Shown piece by piece: positions 1 through 13,000 of a stretch of 64,000 nt of DNA; the stretch's first letter is position 1; every line of letters starts with the position of its first letter. The translations under genes and the position numbers were made by a program. The notes below the pieces were generated by a model, which saw nothing but the letters and a program-made list of their open reading frames with translations, ran no database searches and was not told the origin of the DNA. Source of the DNA: Liolophura sinensis (Eukaryota > Mollusca > Polyplacophora > Chitonida > Chitonidae); assembly GCF_032854445.1 (NCBI RefSeq), contig NC_088307.1, positions 13,888,001 to 13,952,000 of the forward strand, in the 5' to 3' direction.

Positions 1-1056
1 AGTAAGCGTATATTATTATAAAGAAAATGTAAAAATATATGCATAAAATATGGAACTCTTCAGGATGAAAATAGGTGGATTTCAATCATCTCTATCGCAA
101 ATTGTCAACTTTGGTTTTTGTCTTGTTAACGAGTAAAATAAAAAAAAATATTTGTAAAGTAAATAGGTGTTAAAACATATTCGCAAGCTTTCAACAGCAT
201 TTGTCTTTATAGTTAACGACATAACAAAGAAAACGTGAAAAGCTTAATAAAAGCATATCCCAATTAATTTTAAGTGAGAAACAATTTTTACACCTGAAAT
301 AAACATCAGTCACATGAATGAAGAAAAATCCCACTTAAAAATCAGCTCTTATAAGAACACTTATAATACATGTTGTCCTCAGGTGTAAACAATTAGAATA
401 AAAAAAAATTTATCCTAAAAATTTAAATTTTAAAAAGAAGAAAAACAAGGGGAAGTATGTTAAATAAAGTGCTCGGAGATCCATTAAAGATGTGTGTAGT
501 GAAGTTTGAAAACAAAGATCACGAAACACACTAAAACATTAGGATGCGAAAAGTCAGAATCAATAAAATGGCAGATCCAGAGCGCAGATTTGGGTATATC
601 AGATGAGGATCATCAATATTTGACAGGACTAAATCCAACTGTACAAGTTGTCGTTTACACTCAATGCAAATGTTTTCCCCACATATATATTGACATCATC
701 GAAATGCTCAGATCAACCTGAGCAAATTCTGCTCAAAAAGTGGTCGTAAGTACACCCTGGAATGTTTGCCCCCCCCCCCCCCCCCAACCCTTCCAATAAT
801 CATACGCACACTTTTTTCCCCACTATAGTAGAAAAAAATCCATTCAAAACATATTAGCCAACAAGAGTTTCAGTTTGTTTTCTTGTGATCATATTTAATG
901 GTGGTACTAGTATTAGCTTAGTCATTTCTGTTGAGTTTCCCTTTCTTGCATGCAACCTTCCCTTCCCCCCCCCCCCAAATCTTTTACTCAATACCAATAC
1001 TGTTTAAATAACAAATCCACAAGCAAAATCTGTCGACCTTCTGTCTTCTTCATTCT
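1..1056. other. 3' flank of the SLC44 gene, no gene recognised
   Basis: AT-rich sequence with two poly-C runs (about 769-785 and 965-976). The short open frame at 506-721 has no recognisable motif. It probably holds the SLC44 3' UTR and the start of the next intergenic region. Confidence 0.5.
894..899 (-). terminator. Possible polyadenylation signal (ATTAAA) of the SLC44 gene
   Basis: ATTAAA on the minus strand about 160 nt past the SLC44 stop codon. No AATAAA was found nearer. It is weak evidence on its own. Confidence 0.25.
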
Positions 1057-4000
1057 TCACTCTTTCTTGTTCTTCTTCCCCAAAAGACTCATCAGACCTT
1101 TGCTCATGTAGTACGGTTTCTCTGCTGATCCATCATGACGTTCCAAATCCTCCACTGAAAAAAAGAAAAAATTCAAAATTATTGCCTTCATACTTTTGCA
1201 CTTCACTATTAGGAGCATCACATTATGTACTGCATTGTACTTAAAGATACAGTTTTTTTTAACGTAAAAGAGCTTTTTTGACTCTCCCAGAGTCATAAAA
1301 AACCACACTACGAGCATTTTTAGACAATAGAATTAGCTGTGCTACCCTTTACTTATATCATAAAATATTTACTTCTTTGGTGCCAAATTCTTGAATTTTT
1401 TTACTTTACTTTTTACTTTAAATGCTCATGTGTGAATTAAGGAAACCTGGAGTGCTCAGACTGAACACTGAAAAATAACTGAAAAACTCTAATTAACAAT
1501 TAACTCCCAGCCTAACAAGCACACAGTCAAACATGCTCAGTGGTCAAAGGCCTGACAGTTGCAGCGATACGGCGCTTTAACGGCGCTTTATCAGTCTGAG
1601 TCGGTAAGGATTCCAGAGAATATTATTGTTACACAAAGGTCAAATCTGGAAAGATTTTTTGTGCATGCTGTGCACACACAGATTTACAAAATGGCTACAC
1701 ACGTACCTTTCCTTTGGGTACTTCAGCTAAAGGCAGGTACTTACGTGCAATGATTCACCTTAAGAGAGGCTGTACCAGACATTTATGGCAAAAATCAATC
1801 AGTACGTATCCAAATGAACTATTATTTCAGAATCGCTCAAATAATGAGCATTCCTACAATATCAGCCTTGTCTTTGCACAATTTACTGTTTAAAATTGGT
1901 TTAAAAGTTTCCTAAAATTTCCAGTGCAGGTCATTTTAATGTAACTTTTTTTTTTTAAACTTTAGAATCATTTTAGTACAGGTATGAGTCTAATATTTGT
2001 TGAAACTATTCCTTGGTAGATAAAGAAAATTTGATTTGATTAGCAAATGTGGATCTTTTTGCACCAATAATCTCTGGCATACATGTATAGCTGCCACTTA
2101 TTCCAAAAGGCCTATACTCACAGAAGCAGAGGAACAAGGTGTCCACAGCCATACTGTACACACTGAAGAAACAACAGGCGATCATGTACGCTCCAATCAT
2201 TACCACCTGTCACAAGGAAATAATACAAATCCTTAGCGACTTGAAAGCTAGAATTTGGAATAATTGGAGAACATATTTAATGAGGTAATGTAACTTTATA
2301 AAAGCAGGATGAGCAAATGTACATTTTTGATAATGAATTAATGTATCACAAAAAATCTTAATATGTATACACTCAAAAGTTTTAGTTATATTGATCAGTG
2401 AGATGTACAAAAGTCACCGGTAATTATTAATGTAATATAGCAAATGTAAAGCAGCATATTATGTAATAATCACAAAAATGTAAAAACTTGGTCAGTGAAT
2501 TCAGCATATGTACCATAATGGAATTGTACACTATCGTCTGTTTTGTAGAGATCCTGTATCAACATCTGACTAAAGTAAGATAATTGTCTTCCATACACAA
2601 ACCGAATAAAGGGAGACAACAACGAACAGGGGTCCACTAGATCAGGCCACTTGTGAAAAATTTAATAAAAGGATATAATCTTTAAAAATAAAGATTAAAT
2701 CCAACAGTGAAAAAAAACAGTTAATATGAAATTCCAATTAAAAGTGAATTGAATTTTGACAGAAATAATGTGATTCAAAAATTATAAAAGAATTATGTAC
2801 TATTGGGATGTCACACTGACCAGAAAGAGGGACTGAAACACCAGCCCCATACTGCCTGGTGGTGCAGTACGCTACACATAACTGGCGGAGAACGGGGTGG
2901 AGGAGGTCTAGAAAGAACAGACAAGAGACCTCGTACTGCAAGCTTGAATACTGAACGAATGTGGAGAGAGCATGAACCGTAGGAAGTCATGTGTTCCGCA
3001 TTCAAATTTCATTGCTGGATGGGTCACGACAATTTATAAGCGTCCAATCATGACAAGGGATCTTTCACTGGACAGCAGAAAAATTTTATGCTGGAACACC
3101 ATGTCAATTTCTGCCAGGTGAAATTGTTTATTTATCCCAATTCATCAAAGGACAACTCCTTGTATAAAAGAAATACAAAGGAATAGGATTGTATTGCTTT
3201 CGGTGGGGATGGATGGGTGAGTTTAATTAATGCATATGGAACAATAATCCATATGCAACAATAATGCATATTGAAAAAAAAAAGGTGGGGAATCTAAACA
3301 ACAGTCCTATAGATGGTCATTTCCTTTACCAACCCACCCCAATCCCTAAGCTTGTTCCAATGCCTATCATAATGATTGTATAAAAGAATGTCATTTATTT
3401 ATTTGATTGGTGCTTAACAGGTACTCAAGAATACACATATTTCACTTATGCCACGGTGGAAGAAAACCGAGCAGAGCACGGTGAGGGCAACCTATGTAAA
3501 AGAATATGTGATTTTGCTTATAATATAAAACATGGCCATGCTGTATTTAATAATAGTTAACAATGTTTCAGTTATCTGACGACTAGGAGGCAATAGGTGT
3601 GTCTTTCATAAAATAGGTCTTCTTGTCTGAGGACGAGTCCATTCTGCCAAGGTGCTGCAGTGACTGAAGAACCATGCCAAATGCACCACGCAGACATGAC
3701 ACCCCACACAGTCAAATTACACTAACACCAAGCCAACGAATCATGCAGTGTTTCTTTGCTCTAGCCTCTCAGTGCTGAGTGTCAAACAAGGCAGCAACAA
3801 GTACCACTTTTAAAGTCTTTGGTATGAAGTGACCCACGGTTGATCACAGGTACCCCGATTCCGAGGCATCCGCTCTAACCAGCAGGCCACCAAAGAGGCA
3901 TAAAGCTTGCTTTTTATTGTCATTATAATGTATGAACAACCTGAAATTATTATTTATTATAAATGTCTTGCAGATGTCACTTACAATGACAGGGGTGAGA

Positions 4001-7000
4001 TAGTAGTTGAGAGAGGGGACGTAGTCCGTGAAGACGGGAATTGATCCCTGGAACCAGAAGAAAGCTCCCACAACTGCAACAACAACACAGAGGTTTTCAA
4101 CCATTAGAATTCTCTCATAGTGCGGTATTAAGGTTTGAGCAGTACATGTAGCATTTATTTGCAAATAATTCCAGATTGTGATCTTTATCCTTATGCTGAA
4201 TTGAATGTTTTATTTATTTATTTATGTTTATTTGTTAGGTTTTTTGCACCGTATTCTACATGTACAATAATGCACTTCTACGACACCGGCCAGTTTTATG
4301 AGGAGAGCAAAGTGGGCAGAGCCGGGCCAATTGATTTGAAGAGAAAGGCATAAATAGTGTCTTGAAATTTTATCTCTTAGTTCCAAAATGAGCTTGTAGT
4401 GACTGGTTTATTTAGGTGAGATCTCCTAGCTACGGTATGTTGAAAAGCCCAAATCTATTCATATATGTAAATGTATTTATAATACTAGAACAAAATGGCA
4501 CAAAGTCTTTAAGATTTACTTATACATGCATACATACTTCTTCAATATTTATTCAATTTGATTGGAGTTCTATGCCATACTCAAGATCTTCTTGGCAGAC
4601 CTTCCCATGTGCCGCCAGAGCCAAGAGGGATATTTGGTAATGCAAGCAAATACAATCATATATTTAATCACACTTACATGCTCCAGCTGTCACAAACACT
4701 TTGCTGAGGAAGAGAAGGAAATCTGCGATTTTGTCCAGCACAACAGTCCTGAAATGATCCCAGATAAGAACGACATCAGTACATGTAAATCTCAAAATGG
4801 TATCATTTGACATCTGCTCCTTTGTAATATCTGACAATATCTGTAATATCTAATATAAAACATACAAATCAGATGTAAATAGGATATAACTGTTTAAATA
4901 GGTTTTAAAAACTGTTTTGCTTTTTTTTGTCACTCATCTACATACATATTCTATTCGAGTGACCACCCCTGCTGCTCTTCTGATAGTGTTGGGTCAGTAA
5001 GAGCCGCAATCAGACACAAGGGATCATGGGATACTCTAAGTAAAACTAAGGGTCAGTGAAACTGAATAGCATTTACTGTACTCTGCATTCAAGAATAATT
5101 CACTTATACAATGGTTGTCAAGATTACTACAGGAAAAAATAAGTGGAACCAAACGAAACTGCTGCAGTTGCGCAACCTGACGATTAAACGGCATAATGTG
5201 TTTGGCAAGTGCCATGCATAATTCTAAGAGCATAATACTAATTAAACTGTTGTTGTAATATCACTCTATGCAAAATTGTGATGCGTAATTTCTCGATCTG
5301 GAAAGAACGGCAGCCACACTTTCCTAAATTCATCTGGAATATCTGAGGAATTGTTCAGCCAAGCATATCCTGGCCATACCGCCATATACATACAGACTCA
5401 GAACTAAAACACCGCACCATTGCTGTCTGCGCACTGCGTATCTCACCTAATCCACAGGCATCGTTCTTTTAAGTAACACTAATGCAGACGTTTAAGTGGG
5501 AGAACAACTTTGTGACTGTACATTTCTGGTGCTTCTGGCCTCATACTTCTTATCCAGGAATGTACAGTTACGTTATTAAATAAGCGATGATTTCATTTCA
5601 TGATTTCTTTGAACTGTTGCTGAACCTACGCCATACTCACATATACGATGGTGTGTGAGTGGTCTGTGGGCAGAGGGAACCACCTAACTTTGGCAAGATA
5701 GTGGCCAACTTTTCCAAATGTGACATACAGATCATGCACACATTCTTCAACAAAGACAACGCTATGCAAATGGACACTATGCAAGAAGTTACTTACTCCT
5801 TACATTGTCACAAAGGTCCCACAAGCAAATTAATTAGTGTGGGGATTCTAATAATTCCTTGTCCAGGGTTGGTTTTGAACCAGCATCTCCTGTCTTCCAA
5901 CCATTAAATCATGGTCCACACCCAACAATAATATGAAACAAAAGATTTCCACATCTTGGAATACCTGACAATATTCCTCATGATCAAAAAGAAGGCGTTC
6001 TTGGCGGAGGTACAGAAGTTTTTTCCATACACAGCGGTCAGGATGTACGCATTTCTGTTCAGGAACTTCATGAATTTCTCCAGACACCAGAAGCAGCATT
6101 TAAGACACCTGAAAAATTGCGATGAAACAATGCAACTCTAAAAGTGCGATGAAACAATGCAATTCTAAAAGTGTGATGAAACAGTGCAATTCTAAAAGTG
6201 TGATGAAACAATGCAATTCTAAAAGTGTGATGAAACAGTGCAATTCTAAAAGTGTGATGAAACAATGCAACTCTAAAAGTGTGATGAAACAGTGCAATTC
6301 TAAAAGTGTGATCAAACAATGCAACTCTAAAAGTGTGATGAAACAATGCAATTCTAAAAGTGTGATGAAACAATGCAATTCTAAAAGTGTGATAAAACAA
6401 TGCAACTCTAAAAGTGTGATGAAACAATGCAATTCTAAAAGTGTGATAAAACAATGCAATTCTAAAAGTGTGATGAAACAGTGCAACTCTAAAAGTGTGA
6501 TGAAACAATGCAACTCTAAAAGTGTGATGAAACAATGCAACTCTAAAAGTGTGATGAAACAGTGCAATTCTAAAAGTGTGATGAAACAATGCAACTCTAA
6601 AAGTGTGATGAAACAGTGCAATTCTAAAAGTGTGATCAAACAATGCAACTCTAAAAGTGTGATGAAACAGTGCAATTCTAAAAGTGTGATGAAACAATGC
6701 AATTCTAAAAGTGTGATAAAACAATGCAACTCTAAAAGTGTGATGAAACAATGCAATTCTAAAAGTGTGATAAAACAATGCAATTCTAAAAGTGTGATGA
6801 AACAGTGCAACTCTAAAAGTGTGATGAAACAATGCAACTCTAAAAGTGTGATGAAACAATGCAACTCTAAAAGTGTGATCAAACAGTGCAATTCTAAAAG
6901 TGTGATGAAACAATGCAATTCTAAAAGTGTGATGAAACAATGCAACTCTAAACGTGTGATCAAACAATGCAATTCTAAAAGTGTGATCAAACAATGCAAC

Positions 7001-10000
7001 TCTAAACGTGTGATCAAACAATGCAACTCTAAAAGTGTGATGAAACAATCCAAACTATGGTATTTAGTTATTTATTTATTTGATTGGTGTTGTATGCCGC
7101 ACTCAAGAATATTTCACTTGTACAACAGTGGCCAGCATTATGGTAGGAGGAGAAATTCTACGTGTGTGTGAAAAAGTAAAATCTCCTGAGCTATTACAAA
7201 GGGTACTTATGAAGCATATTTTAAATTTACTCCTGTATATATATATATATATATAAGCATTATTGTTTTCATTATTATCAATTTTATACTCACTTTAAAA
7301 AGAATTTAGCCACCACATTTTCACTTCCTTTTAATTTATGATCCAGGTACTCAAGTCCAACTCGTATAATTTGTATAATGGCAATGATCAGAGAGCCAAA
7401 AGCCAAGGTTCCAAAGTGATAACGAATACATCGCCATAGCGACCCAAGAATGGGGAATGCTGGGATGTCTCGGGGTTTTTCCCAGGCCCAGTAATAGGAG
7501 GCAAAGGCACCAGCCAAGGTCATCTCTCCAAGGGCAATGACAAAGTTCAAACACCAGAAAAACATAAACAGCATGTAGATCTGCATGAAAATAGTGTACC
7601 TGGAAACAGAGATAAAACCGGAAAGCTTTAAGTTACAAGCAATGAAGAAGCAAGATTTCCCAAGAAGGGACATATAAACTCCGTAAAACCTATCACTGTA
7701 ATAGCATTCATGTTCAAAAGGCTTTTGGTCTGTGGTAGACAGGTTCAAAAGCTCTAGGTGAAGCTGTTCTATAGATATATAGTACATGTTACAAACAATG
7801 AAAAAGTTAACAGACTGAAGGACATACAGAGCTGGACGAATGGATAGACCCCGTGTGTAAATTAGTACAACCAGACATTAAACTGCTAAATATGAGTCTT
7901 GAAAGAAGTCTCCCTCTGTTTGTTTATCAATTTGAATTTTTCACTTACATGCGTACAATGGCAGTACATGTTATGGGTGGAGTGATCAACATAAACCCCC
8001 GACTTTTGGAAAGATCCTGACCAACTTTCCCACAACTCATGTACAGATATATGTGCACAGTTTATTGTTGGAAGACAAGTGGCATTCATTGAGCATTAGA
8101 CTGTAAAACTGTCCACACAAGAACCAATGACCTCTTTATGTTGTCACCACGGCCTCACAATCAGAGACATTGTAGAAATCTACTACAACAAATTCCCTGT
8201 CCAAGGTCAGGTTTGAACCCGTACTTCATGTCCTAGCAAACGATAGGCAAGCACACCTAATCATGTCCTAGCAAATGATAGGCAAGCACACCTGATCATG
8301 TCCTAGCAAATGAAAGGCAAGCACAACTAATCATGTCCTAGTAAATGAAAGGTAAGCACACCTAATCATGTCCTAGCAAATGAAAGGCAAGCACATCTAA
8401 TCATGTCCTAGTAAATGAAAGGCAATCACACCTAATCATGTCCTAGCAAATGTTAGGCAAGCACACCTAATCATGTCCTAGCAAATGAAAGGCAATCACA
8501 CCTAATCATGTCCTAGCAAGTGAAAGGCAAGCACATCTAATCATGTCCTACTAAATGAAAGGCAAGCACACCTAATCATGTCCTAGCAAATGTTAGGCCA
8601 GCACACCTAATCATGTCCTAGCAAATGAAAGGCAAGCACACCTAATCACTAGACAAGACTTGCTTGCTTGGGCAGAGGGTATAAAAAAAAAAACATGAAC
8701 TTAAAAATTGTCTAATTTTGTAGCAAATGTGGACTGACTTTGACAGCCTTAATTTCTTTCCGTTGACACACTAACATGATCAAAACCCCTTGAAAAGTCA
8801 CAAAAAATTTTAAGATCAGCCAAAATAAGAAGGCAGATTTCCAGTCTTATTTTTATTACATTTTGGGATTCTTTAGTGTCATTTTATCCATAAAACACGA
8901 AATAAACTTGATGTCACATACACATAAATCAAAAATAAACGGATTATTCACTAAATTTAACCATGCATCCGGGATCCACTTCATACAGCATGCTGATTAG
9001 ATAGCGAAAAATTTCCTTGAAATTAATGGTGACTATATAACACTGTGTGCACAAAAATTCTTCAACCTTTTTGTGTCTTTGCAAGGTGTTTATTCAAACA
9101 TATTCTGAAGGCATTATTCTGTGTAGACAGTCACAGTTATACTTTTTGCAAAGCCCAGAAGTTGGCCAACCCAGCCAATTTAGTTTTGTCTCCAAAATAA
9201 GATTAAAAATGTGCATAAATTGCACTGAAAGTTGCGATGTCAAAAATGCGAAGCCAAATGTTGAGGAATTTGGGTAGGCCTACAATATATACAGTTAAAA
9301 TGTCAGGAAAATGTGATGCTCAATCAATAAATCAATACTTACTCATCTCCTCCATACTTGACAAATTCACACAGGTCCCCAGCAGTATTACTGGTCTGTC
9401 AAACGCAGGACATATACAATTAATATTGACTAGTACCTTTCTCCCATTGTCACCACTGTTACTTTAAAATCATTTACATATTTCTGCCAGTTGTATTTGA
9501 TTTATTTATTTATTTGATTGGTGTTTTACGCTGTACTCAAGAATATTTCACTTATACGACAGCATTCTGGTGGGAGGAAACCGGGCAGACCCCGGGGGAA
9601 AACCCACAACCATCCGCAGGTTGTTGACAGACCTTCCCACGTACGGCCTGAGAAGAAGCCAGCATGAGCTGTACTTGAACTCACAGCGACAGCATTGGTG
9701 AGAGACTCCTGGGTCATGCCAGTTGTAACGTAGGCCTAAATATACCTTGTATTTATATGATCAAATGTCATGTTAATTTATTTATGTACTTTACAGAGGG
9801 TCCCAAGAAATGACAGATTATTCTGTAAATGAAGTCTGAGAAAATAAAAGGACTGATTTGTTTCATGTTTAACACTATACTCAAGAATTTTTCACTTTTA
9901 CGATGGTGGTCAGTTTTATGGGTTGAGCAAATCAGAGTGCCTGGGATAAACCACAAGCTTTGGGCAAGCTACTGACAAACTTCCTCTTGTGTGGCATACA

Positions 10001-13000
10001 GATGTACACATCATTTTGGTGGAAGTTACATGTTCCCTAAATGAACAAACATTCATTTTTCGAGGAAATTAAATGTCACAAAATATTACTCAGAAAATTG
10101 GAATGCTTTTAACTCGTGTCATAAAATGTAAAAAAAAAAAAAAAAATACATGAAAGTATATTTATGAAAAGTTTTAAATGGTCTATTTAGTGATGCCTAC
10201 ATGAACATTGAGTTTTAGAGGTCTGTTTCTTTAATAATATATCACAAAAGCAGGTGTCCAAGGCAGGATTTGAACCTGCACGTTAGAGAATGAAAGGTTA
10301 GAACCTTGACCACTCGGTCATGACAGAACTCAGATCTTCATACTTCAGTAATTAATACACAGTGTACTAACATTAACTGTACAAGGAATTCTCTCCAAGT
10401 AGTAGTTCACCACATCAGCTGTGTTGTTGGTTCCTGCGCCCAAGTACTCGGCGGATCCCATGGAGGCGATGTAACTGATCACAAGGTCAAGGTCAGCAAG
10501 AGGCAGACACTGATATTTGTGTCAACATTATTTTAGTCATATCACCACGGTGTCTCCTTTGCCACAGGCCCAGCCCATCTATCTACAGTGCTGCCTCACT
10601 GGAATACTATGCTAAAGACACCAGCCACATATCACCCAGTCATATTATACCCAAAACGGGCCGACCAGTACTTGGCCTATTTATCAGATATTTAATATCA
10701 AGCAAGGTAACGTGGTTGAAATCTTAGGTATGACTCTATCCACTGCACCAACGGTTTAATTAATGGTAAATACGGTAATATGCACCAATAGCATGATAAG
10801 AATACGTTTAGAGGTATAAATATAGATCATAAAATTTTAAATACTTTTAGTACCAAAACAAACATTCCAAACAAACGTCAAAACATCTGTTTAAAATCAA
10901 TGAAACTCTTGGAATCATTCAAAATAACTTGGTCCTGAACAAAATTTGAGGTCAATTACATTTTTTGCTAAACAGGTGGAGCCACCAGAATAGAGCCCAT
11001 ACAACCCAATGTACAATCTATATATTTCTTGGCACTTTTCTAGACAAAAAGAAAAAATTTTCCTATAGTCCATCTGGTGATCTTCATGTGATGTTTTCTG
11101 CTCCTTTTAAATCTTAAGGTTTGACCTAGCTAGGATTTGAACCCTAGCTGTATCCAGCTCGATTCTTTGATGGGCAAAGATTTAAATCTATTAAACCTCT
11201 CAGCCCTTGAAGTTGAGTCAGAACAAGGATACATTGCTGAGGCCCCCCAATAGGCCACCACACCCACTTGTAGTATGAAAGGGAAGATGGGCCAAAACAA
11301 GGTGAATATCATACTGCCTATAGCTCTGAAAAAAAGAAAGAAACCAAACACAGAAAGTTAATCTCACATACCGGGAGTTCTTGTCAACATTGGGCAGCCT
11401 CTTCTCAAGTCAAAGTATGTTCTCAATACTGAACAGGGCATCTTGCCTTTAAATATCACTTGCCTGGAGAAGGTGACCGAGTCAGGGGAAAATGCATTTT
11501 AGAAACTGGAAATTTTAATCAGGAGAAAAGATATTACAAGTGAAAATATATTTGATCAGGTCTTCTAAAGGTGCATTTGGTCACCATTTTTATACACTAA
11601 AATGTATTAAAAAATGTGTATTTGAAATTTTTGTACGAAATTTGGTGGGAAAAAAGTCCTCTTTAACAAACATAAAAATTTGCCGGGTCAATGAAAACCG
11701 ATCTTCATACAGCATTTATCATACTGGATAATTAAAAGATCACAGTATGCACAGGTAGATAGATTTATATATTTATTTACTTGCTTGTTGTTTAATGTCA
11801 GACTCAAGAATTTTTACTGCAGTGCATGGTGATTAGTTCAGCACCGGATCAGCAGAGTTTGTTGCAACCCTTCAAATTCCCTGCCCACAGCCAGGATTGA
11901 ACCTGTAACCCTTGTGTCTTTAAATACCTGCTTCCCTCTTTGATCAGCTCAATGGCGATGCGTATCCTTGTACAGAGGAAGAGGACAAGTAGTAGAATGA
12001 TCAACAAGAGGACAGCTGACAGGATTCCTGATCGACAAGAAAATGGAGGAAATATTTAGTTGTTTGGTGTTTTACACTGCACTCAAGAATATTTCACATA
12101 TATACGACGGCGACCAGCATTATGGGGGGAGGAAACCGGTCAGAGCCCCAGAAAAACCCACAACCATCCTCAGGATACTGGCAGACCTTCCCAAGCACAA
12201 ACAGAAAGGATCATAGCCAACATGAGCAGGACTTGAACTCACAATGATCGCACTGGTGAGAGGCTCCTGAGGCTCCTGAGTCACTGCGCCAAACTGGCAC
12301 ACAAACCACCTCAGCCACAAAAGCCCCCTGAAAATGGGGAAAGTAAGCACAAAATGTGATACTGTATCAAAGTTTTTGAGGAAAATGTCTCCTTCCCGGA
12401 AGGCGAGAATGCAGAGAAAATAAAGCACACAAAATTGAATACTCTATTGAGGTTTTCAGAAAATCTCTCACAAGTGAACTGAAAATGTTGCATATCCAGA
12501 ATCAAACTGCAGTTGTTCATGGGAAAAAAAAAAAAAAATTCGACACGACCAAAAGTTAGAGAACTTTACACCTGTGTATCTCTTATGCACTATTTCAGTT
12601 CATTATCCAGTAAGCAAACTGAGCGATACAAAAAAAGTTTAATGAATTACTTGTCAATGTTAGTAAGAAGTAATTTTGTATCTTTCAGAAGCATGACTTC
12701 GCTGAACTGTGTTTATTTGTATGTAGCATATAACGTTATATTTTTATCCATTGCAAATTTACACCAGCTAAGTTTAATTACAGATAAACAAGTTATTAAT
12801 AATACTGACACATTCAAAAAGCAAAATGATGTACAAAGAAGTTAAGTTTGGGATTTAATCAGTGTTAATGCAAATTTCATCAAATTGGGCCTGAATCGGA
12901 GGACATGTGAACCTCCACCATACATGTAGTACAGGTGTGTTTAGCATTCATTAATCCTGATGATCATTGACTATTGATCATAACATATCGAGAACAGCCC

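Noticed and set aside
6068-7171. Three long repetitive ORFs (317-349 aa) over the 27-bp array
   Set aside because: They arise because 27 is a multiple of three and the unit lacks stops in several frames on both strands. The region is intronic, next to a well-supported exon.
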